Shown here in pieces: positions 18,855 to 28,800 of a stretch of DNA of 64,000 bases; position 1 is the first letter of the stretch; each line of letters begins with the position of its first letter. Where the stretch lies: assembly GCF_000222585.1 (NCBI RefSeq), contig NZ_AFWE01000040.1:1-64000 (forward strand). The letters run 5' to 3'. The translations under genes were made by a program, and so were the position numbers. The stretch comes from Vibrio scophthalmi LMG 19158. GTDB lineage: Bacteria; Pseudomonadota; Gammaproteobacteria; Enterobacterales; Vibrionaceae. The notes beneath the pieces were generated by a model. The model made no database searches, was not told the origin of the DNA, and saw only the letters and a list, made by a program, of their open reading frames with translations.

Positions 18855-20568
18855 GTTACGTAAACGCCTCGGTGACTTGCTGGTTGAAGAAGGCATTATT
18901 AGTGAGCATCAAGTAGAGCAAGCACTGGCAGCACAGAAGGCGACTGGGCGTAAATTGGGGGCAACTCTGATTGATCTCGGCTTTTTGAGCGAGAAGCAGA
19001 TGCTAACATTCCTCTCGCAACAGCTTGATTTGCCTTTGATTGATCTTAGCCGTATGAACGTCGATGTTGATGCGGTACAGCTGCTGCCAGAGGTGCATGC
19101 TCGCCGACTAAGGGCGTTGGTGATCGGTCGTAACTTGGATACCTTACGAGTTGCGATGAGTGATCCTGCGGACTTGTTTGCTCAAGAGTCGCTGCTTTCT
19201 CAATTACCTCAATATGCGATTGAATTTGTTATCGCACCAGAGAATCAACTGGTTGATGGCTTTGATCGCTACTACCGCCGTACCAAAGAAATTGCATCAT
19301 TTGCTGAGCAGTTGCAAGCTGAGCATCAAGTGACCGATGCGTTTGATTTCAGTATTGAAGATGAAGACAGCGATGAAGTGACAGTGGTAAAACTGATCAA
19401 CTCATTGTTTGAAGATGCGATCCAAGTCGGAGCGTCGGATATCCATATTGAACCCGATTCCAATGTACTTCGCCTGCGTCAACGTATTGATGGTGTGTTG
19501 CATGAAACCTTGCTGAATGAGGTTAATGTCGCGCCGGCATTGGTATTGCGCCTTAAATTGATGGCGAACTTAGACATCTCCGAGAAACGTCTGCCACAGG
19601 ATGGTCGCTTTAATATTAAAGCCAAAGGCCAGTCAGTTGATATTCGTATGTCGACCATGCCGGTGCAATACGGTGAGTCGGTGGTGATGCGTCTCCTTAA
19701 TCAATCGTCTGGGGTGCGTAACCTCGATGAATCAGGTTTGCCGCCGGCGTTGCTTGAGCGCTTACGTCGCCAACTGCGTCGACCACACGGTATGATTTTG
19801 GTTACTGGCCCTACTGGCTCAGGTAAAACCACGACCTTATATGGTGCTTTGAGTGAATTGAATGAGCCGGGTAAGAAGATCATTACCGCGGAAGATCCGG
19901 TTGAATATCGTCTGCCTCGCATTAACCAAGTGCAGGTCAACAGCAAGATTAATTTAAACTTCTCCACCATACTGCGTACATTCTTGCGTCAAGATCCCGA
20001 TATTATCCTGATTGGTGAGATGCGTGACCAAGAAACGGTAGAGATTGGCTTGCGTGCGGCACTGACTGGTCACCTAGTGTTAAGTACACTGCACACCAAC
20101 GATGCCGTTGATAGCGCGTTGCGTATGATGGATATGGGCGCACCAGGATACCTAGTCGCGAGTGCGGTTCGCGCCGTCGTCGCACAACGTCTAGTGCGTA
20201 AGGTCTGCCCTGATTGTAAAACTGATCATCATGTTGATGATGGGGCGCGTCAGTGGTTGATGCAACGTTTCCCCAATCAAGTTGAGGCTAAGTTTGTTCG
20301 TGGCCGAGGTTGTCAGAACTGTAACTTAACTGGCTATCGTGGCCGGATTGGTGTGTTTGAAATTCTAGAATTAGAGCAAGATATGATGGATGCCCTGCGC
20401 GCTAACGACGCAGTAGGTTTTGCGCAAATTGCCCGTCGTTCCGCAAACTATAAACCGTTACTTGCTTCGGCAATGGAATTGGCGCTGCAAGGTGTGGTGA
20501 GCTTTGACGAGGTCATGAACCTTGGTGAAGGTGACTCAACAGGTAGCGTTCAAGCTATCTACTTGTAG
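18844..20568 (+). CDS. mshE: MSHA pilus extension ATPase MshE with c-di-GMP-binding domain
   Basis: Hexameric GspE/PilB-family motor. The N-terminus carries two MshEN nucleotide-binding motifs: RLGDLLVEEGIISEHQVEQA (about 7-26) and KLGATLIDLGFLSEKQ (about 37-52). In V. cholerae this domain binds c-di-GMP and drives MSHA extension. Then come Walker A GPTGSGKTTTLYGAL (about 321-335), Asp/His boxes (GEMRDQETVEIG, LSTLHTND) and a CxxC...CxxC zinc site (CPDC, CQNC). The start is a GTG within the end of mshN. Confidence 0.96.
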   Translation: MQIKLRKRLGDLLVEEGIISEHQVEQALAAQKATGRKLGATLIDLGFLSEKQMLTFLSQQLDLPLIDLSRMNVDVDAVQLLPEVHARRLRALVIGRNLDTLRVAMSDPADLFAQESLLSQLPQYAIEFVIAPENQLVDGFDRYYRRTKEIASFAEQLQAEHQVTDAFDFSIEDEDSDEVTVVKLINSLFEDAIQVGASDIHIEPDSNVLRLRQRIDGVLHETLLNEVNVAPALVLRLKLMANLDISEKRLPQDGRFNIKAKGQSVDIRMSTMPVQYGESVVMRLLNQSSGVRNLDESGLPPALLERLRRQLRRPHGMILVTGPTGSGKTTTLYGALSELNEPGKKIITAEDPVEYRLPRINQVQVNSKINLNFSTILRTFLRQDPDIILIGEMRDQETVEIGLRAALTGHLVLSTLHTNDAVDSALRMMDMGAPGYLVASAVRAVVAQRLVRKVCPDCKTDHHVDDGARQWLMQRFPNQVEAKFVRGRGCQNCNLTGYRGRIGVFEILELEQDMMDALRANDAVGFAQIARRSANYKPLLASAMELALQGVVSFDEVMNLGEGDSTGSVQAIYL

Positions 20569-20576
20569 GGAACGCT

Positions 20577-21797
20577 ATGGCACAGTTTCATTATCAAGGA
20601 CGTACTCTCGACGGCAATAAAGTGTCGGGTAATATTGATGCGGGTACGGCGGAATTGGCTGCAGAAGCGTTGATGGCAAAAGGGGTCATCCCGACACAGC
20701 TGCGTGAAGGCAAAAAAGCGTCAGGGTTTAATATCGATTTAAAAGCCCTGTTTACCCCAGCAGTACCACTGGATATTTTGGTGATCTTCTGTCGTCAGAT
20801 GTACAGCTTGACCAAAGCAGGCGTGCCACTGATGCGCGCGATGAAAGGGTTAACGCAAAACTGTTCCAATAAGCAGCTCAAAGAGGCGTTGGAAGAGGTC
20901 ACCAATGAGCTCACCAATGGGCGTAGCCTTTCGGCATCAATGCAAATGCACCCAGCCGTTTTTAGCCCCTTATTTGTTTCCATGCTCAGCGTGGGTGAAA
21001 ATACCGGTCGCTTGGATGACGCTTTACTGCAATTGGCCAATTATTATGAGCAAGAGTTAGAAACTCGTAAGCGAATCAAAACCGCGATGCGTTATCCAAC
21101 TTTTGTAATTAGCTTTATTTTATTGGCGATGTTCATTTTGAACGTCAAGGTGATCCCACAGTTTTCCAGCATGTTTAGTCGTTTTGGCGTAGACCTACCA
21201 TTGCCGACACGTATTTTGATTGCAACCTCGGATTTTTTCGTTAATTACTGGGCACTGATGGTCGCGATGATCTTTGGTGGTTTATTCGCTTTTCGCACTT
21301 GGCTACAGACCGAGGAAGGGCGTGAGAAGTGGGATAAGATCCGCCTGAGAATGCCCGTCGTGGGTGGGGTGGTTAACCGAGCGCAGTTAGCGCGTTTTTC
21401 ACGTACCTTTGCTTTGATGTTACAAGCAGGTGTGCCGTTAAACCAGTCGTTGTCATTGTCTGCTGAGGCTTTAGGGAATAAATACTTAGAAGCGCGTCTA
21501 ATGGAAATGAAATCGTCCATTGAAGCGGGTGGTTCCATCTCTAATACTGCGATTGCGACGGGAATCTTTACGCCACTGGTGATTCAAATGCTCTCGGTCG
21601 GTGAAGAGACCGGTCGTATTGATGAGCTATTGATTGAAGTGGCCGATTTTTACGATCGAGAAGTCGACTACGACTTAAAAACACTCACCGCGCGTATTGA
21701 ACCACTATTGTTGGTTGTTGTAGCGGGTATGGTGTTGATTTTGGCGCTGGGTATCTTTTTGCCTATGTGGGGAATGCTGGATGCCATCAAAGGGTAA
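20577..21797 (+). CDS. mshG: MSHA inner-membrane platform protein MshG
   Basis: A GspF/PilC-family protein of 406 residues with two copies of the T2SSF domain (about 70-190 and 270-395) and three hydrophobic segments. FCRQMYSLTKAGVPLMRAM and ARFSRTFALMLQAGVPLNQS are the repeated signatures. It couples the motor MshE to pilin insertion. It lies 8 bp after mshE and overlaps mshF by 17 bp. Confidence 0.95.
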   Translation: MAQFHYQGRTLDGNKVSGNIDAGTAELAAEALMAKGVIPTQLREGKKASGFNIDLKALFTPAVPLDILVIFCRQMYSLTKAGVPLMRAMKGLTQNCSNKQLKEALEEVTNELTNGRSLSASMQMHPAVFSPLFVSMLSVGENTGRLDDALLQLANYYEQELETRKRIKTAMRYPTFVISFILLAMFILNVKVIPQFSSMFSRFGVDLPLPTRILIATSDFFVNYWALMVAMIFGGLFAFRTWLQTEEGREKWDKIRLRMPVVGGVVNRAQLARFSRTFALMLQAGVPLNQSLSLSAEALGNKYLEARLMEMKSSIEAGGSISNTAIATGIFTPLVIQMLSVGEETGRIDELLIEVADFYDREVDYDLKTLTARIEPLLLVVVAGMVLILALGIFLPMWGMLDAIKG

Positions 21798-22260
21798 TTT
21801 ACTCGCCAATCTTGAACGTTCCAGATGGGTGATTTGGTTGGTGGTTTTGTTGGTTATCTTGCTGGCTTTTACGATGGCGTGGAACAAAGTGGAGCGAGAG
21901 GCCAGTGATACGGCATTGGTAGTTGCGAGTAAGCGCATATTGGAAAGAGCCAATTATTATAAGCAGCAGTGGCTATTGTCTGGTCAGCCAAAGTGGTTAA
22001 GTATTGAAGGGGCCTCACTGTCTTTTACTCATAATGGTTGGGTTATTCCGCAGAAAATGCCACATAAAACCGACTGTCGCTATTGGTTGGAGGTACTTTA
22101 CCCTGAAAGGAAGGTTTTAGAATCTTTACCTAATAAAATTACCGATAATTCAAGCGCATTAGATTTTTCATGTCACTATTCATATAGTAATGAAGATGCG
22201 ATATATGTCGAACTAAAGAATAATAAGTTTAGCGTAAGCGTCAGCTTTTCGTCAGAATAA
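21781..22260 (+). CDS. mshF: MSHA biogenesis protein MshF
   Basis: A 159-residue protein with one N-terminal membrane segment (about 18-35, WLVVLLVILLAFTMAW) and a small extracytoplasmic domain with two cysteines. It is specific to msh clusters and its biochemical role is unknown. It is the last gene of the assembly operon; a promoter-like site for the pilin operon follows. Confidence 0.85.
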   Translation: MPSKGNLLANLERSRWVIWLVVLLVILLAFTMAWNKVEREASDTALVVASKRILERANYYKQQWLLSGQPKWLSIEGASLSFTHNGWVIPQKMPHKTDCRYWLEVLYPERKVLESLPNKITDNSSALDFSCHYSYSNEDAIYVELKNNKFSVSVSFSSE

Positions 22261-22266
22261 GTTTTT

Positions 22267-22314
22267 TTGACACTTGTTGAGTTACTTTGTTACAAAATAG
22301 GCGTATAATACGCC
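22267..22314 (+). promoter_or_regulatory. Promoter region of the mshBACDOPQ pilin operon, with a palindromic -10 region
   Basis: A perfect 15-base palindrome, GGCGTATAATACGCC (22300-22314), contains a consensus -10 box TATAAT (22304-22309). TTGACA at 22267 is too far upstream to pair with it; TTGAGT at 22277-22282 gives 21 bp spacing, so the -35 element is weak. In V. cholerae the msh locus is reported to be transcribed as separate assembly and pilin operons, which fits a promoter here. Confidence 0.6.
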
Positions 22315-22334
22315 ATACCAAAAAGCGAGTTGAG

Positions 22335-22916
22335 ATGATTATGAACAATAAACAAACTGGTTTCTCATTAGTTGAGCTTGTCGTAGTGATTGTTGTAGTC
22401 GGATTATTGGCGGTTGCCGCATTACCTCGTTTTTTAGATGTAACCGATGAGGCGAAAAAAGCCAGCATTGAAGGCGTCGCGGGCGGTTTTGCTACAGGTG
22501 TTCTTTCGGCTCGTGCGCAGTGGGAAGCCGAAGCGCGTCCATCGATTACTGAAAACAGTCAAAAGCAAAACTTCGTTAATTACGATGGCGTCGATTTTTG
22601 GTTAACTCGCTCGGAATCTGCTGAGGGTAAAGAGACCGGCTTTCGTGATGGCTATCCAATCACGGTTAAGGACGGAAATACGGTTTTTCCGACCAATGTA
22701 TCAGAATCAACCTGCATATTGTTGATGGAGAACTTGCTTCAGAATCCTCCGAAAGTTGATACTGTAGAGAACGCGAAAGCGGACAAAAATGTGAAATATT
22801 CCGCTCAAGCGGATACCTCTGCTAGCTCTTGTATTTATATCCAACAAGAAGGTGGCACTGCGCATCAGTTTGAGTATGAAATCAAAACCGGTCGTGTGAC
22901 CGTAACCCTGCAGTAG
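22335..22916 (+). CDS. mshB: MSHA minor pilin MshB
   Basis: A type IV prepilin. A short leader ending in Gly is followed by the mature start FSLVELVVVIVVVGLLAVAA, with Glu at +5. Cysteines late in the protein probably form the D-region disulfide. 193 residues from the ATG at 22335; an ATG two codons later is equally possible. It directly precedes mshA. Confidence 0.9.
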   Translation: MIMNNKQTGFSLVELVVVIVVVGLLAVAALPRFLDVTDEAKKASIEGVAGGFATGVLSARAQWEAEARPSITENSQKQNFVNYDGVDFWLTRSESAEGKETGFRDGYPITVKDGNTVFPTNVSESTCILLMENLLQNPPKVDTVENAKADKNVKYSAQADTSASSCIYIQQEGGTAHQFEYEIKTGRVTVTLQ

Positions 22917-22952
22917 TACTGCTAATAATTTTAAAATAGAGAGATTGATACT

Positions 22953-23441
22953 ATGAAAAGACAAGGTGGTTTCACCCTTATCGAACTAGTGGTGGTGATT
23001 GTTATTCTAGGTATTCTAGCAGTCACTGCAGCACCACGTTTCCTTAACCTACAAGACGATGCGCGAGATGCGACGTTGGAAGGCCTAGCTGGTGCGATAC
23101 AAGGTGCATCATCAATGATTTATGGTAAAGCAGCTATCGCAGGTCAAGAAAGCAATGCTGGCCCTGTAGCTGTAAGTTCTGGTGTTGGTTCTGGCAATAT
23201 CAATACTGTATTTGGATATCCAGAAGCTACATCTGCATCAATTTCCGCAATTGTTCAAGGTATCGGTTCTGATTTTGAATTTATTGAGCTTGTGACCGGC
23301 TCCTCGCCTAAAGCTGCAACGTTTGGTTTACCTAACTATACAACATCTTGTGTTCGTTATACTGAGGCAGCAAATGCATCAACACCAGCATCTGCTCAAG
23401 TGGTCGATAACACAGATAATCAATGTGATAGTGCAAACTAA
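22953..23441 (+). CDS. mshA: MSHA major pilin MshA
   Basis: Major subunit of the MSHA pilus. The 7-residue leader MKRQGG is cut before [17 protein letters not shown], with Glu5. The mature protein has Gly/Ala/Ser-rich central sequence and two C-terminal cysteines (about 130 and 159), the expected disulfide loop. 162 residues. A strong terminator lies just downstream and should leave mshA transcripts far more abundant than the later genes. Confidence 0.95.
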   Translation: MKRQGGFTLIELVVVIVILGILAVTAAPRFLNLQDDARDATLEGLAGAIQGASSMIYGKAAIAGQESNAGPVAVSSGVGSGNINTVFGYPEATSASISAIVQGIGSDFEFIELVTGSSPKAATFGLPNYTTSCVRYTEAANASTPASAQVVDNTDNQCDSAN

Positions 23442-23444
23442 TGT

Positions 23445-23473
23445 AAAAAAGGCCAGCCTTGCTGGCCTTTTTT
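23445..23473 (+). terminator. Terminator/attenuator after mshA
   Basis: GGCCAGC (23451-23457) pairs with GCTGGCC (23461-23467) around CTT, followed by six T. It separates mshA from mshC and probably lets only part of the transcription continue. Confidence 0.85.
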
Positions 23474-23562
23474 ATACCTGTCTCAAAATTTCTGTAAAAT
23501 CACCGCATTTTTAATCCCTTACGGTATACTGCTAAAGTTTATTTCTCACTGACGAAGGTTGA

Positions 23563-24030
23563 ATGAAAACTCGCAAAGGATTGGGGTTTACCTTGGTCGA
23601 ATTGATCGTCGTGATCATCCTACTGGCCATCATTTCTGCGTATGCTGCTAGCCGTTATATCGGCGTGGGCAGTTTTTCTGCATTCGCCATTCAAGATTCC
23701 GTCATCTCGGTTGCCCGTCAAGTGCAGCTTAATCGCATGCAATCCAATACCAGTGCTTTAAATGATAGTTTTGTGCTATCAATATCCTCGTCTTGTATTG
23801 GCTCAAAACAGTCCTGTACGAGTCCCAGCGAAAGTCGTAGTGATTGGGTCAGTGATGACAGTGTGAGCTTCTCTGCTACACCCAACATTAATGCTATTGA
23901 GTTTGATTTACTCGGCAACCCACTAGGCAGTGCTAGTGCTGGGGTCGCGATTGCAATTCAAGCCAGCAATAGCCGCGCTGTTGTTTCTGTTTGCCCTAAT
24001 GGCCTGATTTCTACCTCGGGGTGTTTTTAA
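23563..24030 (+). CDS. mshC: MSHA minor pilin MshC
   Basis: A prepilin-like protein of 155 residues, leader MKTRKGLG then FTLVELIVVIILLAIISAYA. A Ser-rich soluble domain has several cysteines. The stop overlaps the mshD start in TAATG. A minor pilin role in priming or tip assembly is inferred from type IV pilus systems. Confidence 0.9.
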   Translation: MKTRKGLGFTLVELIVVIILLAIISAYAASRYIGVGSFSAFAIQDSVISVARQVQLNRMQSNTSALNDSFVLSISSSCIGSKQSCTSPSESRSDWVSDDSVSFSATPNINAIEFDLLGNPLGSASAGVAIAIQASNSRAVVSVCPNGLISTSGCF

Positions 24031-24590
24031 TGAAGACATCTCGTGGTTTTACTCTAATAGAAAGCATTATTGTGATGGTCGTGATGGCGCTCGCCATGGT
24101 CACTATTACCAGCTTTCTGTTACCTCAAGTAAGCCAATCGGCTGATCCTCATTATCAATCTCGGGCTAAAGCGCTAGGACAAAGTTTGATGACGCAGATT
24201 TTAGCGCGCAACTTTGATCAAAATAGTTTGGAGCTCGGTGGTGCAATTCGTTGTAGTGCTTCGATAGATACGGGCTCACTTATTTGCACCAGTGAAGCAG
24301 GTTTTGGACCGGATGAAGTTTCCCCTGGGGCTCTTGAAACACCAAGCCAATTTAATGATGTCGATGACTTTATTGGCTGTTGGTCTGCGAAACCGAATAC
24401 AAGTTGCGAGAACGATTTGTATCAGCTGATTTCATCGGGAAATGACAGTGCCTACCATAATTTTCAGGTCACAATAGCGGTGGCATATTCTCCCAACAGC
24501 TCAAGTGTCACCTTAAAAAAAATTACACTAGTGATTGTTGCTGGCACTCAAGCACCGATTGAGTTTATTGCGTATCGGGGGAACTACTGA
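24030..24590 (+). CDS. mshD: MSHA minor pilin MshD
   Basis: Prepilin-like, 186 residues. Leader MKTSRG then FTLIESIIVMVVMALAMVTI; Glu5 is kept. The ATG at 24030 overlaps the mshC stop by one base; a GTG nine bases upstream is less likely. It couples to mshO through ATGA. Confidence 0.9.
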   Translation: MKTSRGFTLIESIIVMVVMALAMVTITSFLLPQVSQSADPHYQSRAKALGQSLMTQILARNFDQNSLELGGAIRCSASIDTGSLICTSEAGFGPDEVSPGALETPSQFNDVDDFIGCWSAKPNTSCENDLYQLISSGNDSAYHNFQVTIAVAYSPNSSSVTLKKITLVIVAGTQAPIEFIAYRGNY

Positions 24591-25342
24591 TGACACAGCG
24601 AGGTTTTACTTTAGTTGAAATGGTATTGACCATGGTAGTCAGTAGCATATTGGTACTAGGTATCGCGGGCTTTATTGAGCTTGGTATGAAGGGTTACGCC
24701 GATAGTATTGATAGACAGCGGGTACAAACTCAAGCCAAATTTATTTTAGAAAAAATGACGCGTGAAGTGCGTCATGCAGTACCGAATATTTTTGTCGACC
24801 AAAGTAACTGCGTTTCTTTTTATCCGATTGTTTCATCTGGTTTCTATGCCGTCTCTGGCGCCGATATTACTTTTATTGTTGGCGATAGCTCGGCCAATAC
24901 CAGTGCCCTAGATACTAAACGTTTATTGATCAATCCGACTCGAACATTAGATTCAGACGAAACACTCGCCGATCTCGATAATAGTTTTCCTTTAATCGAC
25001 GTTAAACAACCATCTCCGACCGAAGCGGTTTTTGTGCTGCCGGATACTAGTACCGAACTTGTGGGGGGCTCCGTGGTGAATCGCCATTATATCACCGACT
25101 CTAAGCGTCGTATTTCTTATTGCATTCTTGATGGCCGAGTGGTGCGCGGTGAAGGGGATGAAACTGTCTCGCCAACGTTAATGCCGTTGACCGATCGCAG
25201 CTCAGTCGCAGTAACGGGCACTTTCAGTTATACACCTGCGACGGTTCAACATAATGGCGTGGTGCATATTGATCTCGCTTTCACGCAAAATGGCGAATCG
25301 ACGCATTTCCAACAAGATGTGCAGGTGCTCAATGTCCCATAA
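24590..25342 (+). CDS. mshO: MSHA minor pilin MshO
   Basis: Prepilin-like (PilW/GspJ group), 250 residues. Leader MTQRG then FTLVEMVLTMVVSSILVLGI; the soluble domain is mostly beta-rich. It overlaps mshD by 1 bp and mshP by 11 bp. Confidence 0.9.
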   Translation: MTQRGFTLVEMVLTMVVSSILVLGIAGFIELGMKGYADSIDRQRVQTQAKFILEKMTREVRHAVPNIFVDQSNCVSFYPIVSSGFYAVSGADITFIVGDSSANTSALDTKRLLINPTRTLDSDETLADLDNSFPLIDVKQPSPTEAVFVLPDTSTELVGGSVVNRHYITDSKRRISYCILDGRVVRGEGDETVSPTLMPLTDRSSVAVTGTFSYTPATVQHNGVVHIDLAFTQNGESTHFQQDVQVLNVP

Positions 25343-25844
25343 TCATACTACTTGGAAATTGGCAGGTAAAAAAACAGGCTTTAAACCGCGTGGTTGGCAA
25401 AGGCTGCGCTATCAACGAGGCAGTCTGTATATCGTGGTTATTTTTGTGCTGGTCGTGATGGGTTTTCTTGCCAGTACATTAAGCCGAATTCAATGGTCGA
25501 ATGCGGATGGTTATGCCAAAGATGTATTAGGCACCCAAGCGTGGTTGTTGGCGCAGTCCGTAAATGAAGCCTCTTTGACTGTGCTTTATCCACTCAATAC
25601 GGTTACGGACATTGAAACGGCCTGTGTTGTGACGATGCCGACGCCGAGTTTTGTCGAAGTTGATGGTAGTGGTCATCGGATATTTAGTGACAAAAAAAGT
25701 TGTCAGATGAAGACTAATCGTTGTGAAAGTATCGGCTCATTGGCAGGAATGAATTATTTTAAACTGACAGCGCGAGTCACTTGTGGCTCAGGAAAAAGTT
25801 TAGTGGAACGAGCTGAAGAAATTTGGGTAAGGGAGTCAGAATAA
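25332..25844 (+). CDS. mshP: MSHA biogenesis protein MshP (PilX-like)
   Basis: 170 residues from the ATG inside the end of mshO. After a basic N-terminus of about 30 residues comes one hydrophobic segment (SLYIVVIFVLVVMGFLAS) without a classical prepilin Glu5, then a small cysteine-containing domain. This resembles PilX/GspK-like minor pilins with an atypical N-terminus. The stop overlaps mshQ in TAATG. Confidence 0.85.
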   Translation: MSHNHTTWKLAGKKTGFKPRGWQRLRYQRGSLYIVVIFVLVVMGFLASTLSRIQWSNADGYAKDVLGTQAWLLAQSVNEASLTVLYPLNTVTDIETACVVTMPTPSFVEVDGSGHRIFSDKKSCQMKTNRCESIGSLAGMNYFKLTARVTCGSGKSLVERAEEIWVRESE

Positions 25845-28800
25845 TGAAAATGGTTTTTCTATTAGTTTTGTCCTTGTTCAGTACCGCTGTTTTGGCGGAT
25901 GATGATGTGATCGAATATTGCCAGGTGAATGTGAAAGAGTCATTCTCAATCTACGTTAATTACGGTAACGTTTCGGATTCACAGCGAGTTATGCAAAGGA
26001 AAAAGCCTAGTACTGACGACCGTTTTGATGATGATGTGCTTTATCTTACTGATAAGTTTAATAGTTCGGAGATTAAACTTTGGTCAAATGATGAGGAGGA
26101 TGCGATATTCTACGACGCCTCGATTGATGACGATGACGGCGTTGCGTTGCGTTTTGATTTTGTTGTGACTGGTCATTCTGGTAATAATTATATCGGTGAT
26201 ATGACCTACTATATTGAACGTACAGGAGCATGGGAAAAACAGCGTACCGAATCATTAACGTTGTCATACACTGCTCATCGAGCTCGTGCATTGCATTTAC
26301 GTGAGATAGACGATGACGATGATGATGATCTGAATGGTCTACGTTGTAGTTCTGGAGAGCCTCCAGTGGTCAACCCACCAGAATTTAAACTTGATATCTG
26401 TCCCTACGTACCAAATGTGGTACAAACCAATAATGTCCATTTTGGATCTCCAAATGGTTCTCTTGTATTTTCTCCAACCTTTCAAGGCTTAGAAAATAAA
26501 GTACTTTTACCAGCAAAAAACAGTAAATTCTTTTTTTCCAGTACAACAATTGGTGTGAAATATTGCCAGGCACCGGATGGGGATCTCGTGAGCTGTGCGA
26601 TCACTTCGACTTTGCCCATTGATAACTACCCACCGAATATTGGTACAATGCCCGATTCAATGGATCGATACCCTGCGATTAACTGTAGAAATAATCATAC
26701 ATGTAGTGATGTTGATGCTGGACGTTATAAAGAGATCAAAGTCGCTAATGGGCAAACACTCACGCTTACGGGGGGCAGTTATGAGGTCAGTTATATAGAG
26801 CTGGCTGAAGACGCAAAATTGCTCGTAAGTTCAGATACCCAGATAAAGTATGCAAAAATTGCATTTACAGGCCATCGTATCAATATAAACCATGATCCAG
26901 ATGATAATAGCTATGACGATAGAAGCAGTAAGTTACTGTTTATCGGAATTGGTGAGAATTCTGAATTTAGGTTACGGTATGTGCCACCAAGCGGTCCTAG
27001 AGTCAATGTCAGTGATTCTATAATTCATGCTCATATTTATGTAGACCCTAGTTCAGTGAATAGAACGAATGGCTTCGCTTTTACCGGGCGTAACAATATT
27101 GTACTCGGTGGTGTTAGCGCCAATACAGTCGATCTCGCTGGTGAGTTAAATACGATTGGACGAGGTGATCTAGATTGCTATACCCCATCTACCCCTAAAA
27201 TTGCCCGCATTAATATCGTACCTAATAACATGTACCTTCAATGCCAAGGGGATAAGTCTGTTTATGTTGAGGTGTTTGATAGGGACGATAATCCAATTAC
27301 CGATATAGGGAGTGCTCGTGTTTCTCTCTATAGTGCGGAGCTCAATGCTTTGGGCTTTACACTGACGGGTTTTGATACCGTAAATGGTCGCTTTGAATAT
27401 CAAATCAGTAGTAAGGCGGGCAATGATTACGGCCCTATTCCTGTAAAAGCGCATGCGGTCGGTGATAGCAGCGTTAATGATGATAGTGATATTGTTTTTG
27501 CCCCAGTAAAATTCAATATAAACGATGGTAAAGAGAAAGAGTTAATTGCGGGCAAATCGACCAATATTACGATGTCAGTATTAGCGTGTAGCGAAGATGA
27601 TCAGACGATTACGGGCAACTACAGCAAAAAACTGACCGAAGATAATCTAAATAATTCTTCATTTATCCCTAACCAATGGGTGGATAACAGTAAACATCTA
27701 TCGCTCGAGGCTGATTTCACCAATGGCATCACGCTTGCTAACTTAAAGTTCGATGAAGCGGGTCAGTATGTCGGTCAATTGACAGATACGATACGTTGTG
27801 ATGATTTCGGAAAAGATGTTAAAGATTGCCCAACAGGTCAAACCCAAGCGATAACAGGTGAGCTGAAATTTAAGGCTCGCCCATGGACCTTTGCACTCTG
27901 CCGTGCCGATATGGCCCCATTACCTAACGGTGATATTAGCAACCCAAGTAGTGCTGGCTTTGTGGCGGCTGGTGATAATTTTGCGATCAATGCTTTACCA
28001 ATTCGTTGGCAAAGTGGCGGAGCCTTATCTGGTTCTATCGCGACAAATGACGCTTACTGCAATTCATCATTGATTACAAAAAACTTTGCTAAAGGGGGCG
28101 CGGGTAATATTCAAATCTCGTTAACGCATAGTTTGAATTTACCGAGTGGTGGTGAAACTGGAGTCTTAGCTGGCACGACGACCACAAGCTATACCTCAGC
28201 CTTGAATGGCTATTATCCATTTAATGATCTTAAGTGGAGTGAAGTTGGGCAGATCAAACTTAACGTAGTGAGTGACCAATATTTAGGTATGGCGATTCAA
28301 TCCGGCGAGAAAGATCTTGGACGTTTTTACCCTAAATACTTCCGAACAGTCGGTACTCCTGAATGGAATTATCCAGGAACTCCTTCTCTTGATGAGCAGA
28401 GCTTTATTTATATGAATCAGCCTTTTGAAGGGGTTAGCTTTCAGGTTGAAGCATTGAATGCAATGGGTAACGCAGTACAGAATTATGCCTCATTTGAAGC
28501 AAGTGTTACGGCTGGTTTTGACTTGTTTGAACCCGCTTTTTTAGATCGTTTTAATTCATTACCTTTAACTAAGTCTTGGTATCTTGATGCCTCACGTAGC
28601 ATTGGCACTTTTTCTGTAAACAATGCCAGCCCAAGCTCAGTGTGTGAAGATGAGTTGTGCTGGGAAAAAGCGCCAACGACGACGGGTTATGAAGATGGTC
28701 CTTTCAATAAAAGTGGTGGTATAACGACAGATATTTCGATAACTGAATCATCAATATCCAATCCCGATCCAGTGGAATATCAGAGTGTGTCGACATTGGT

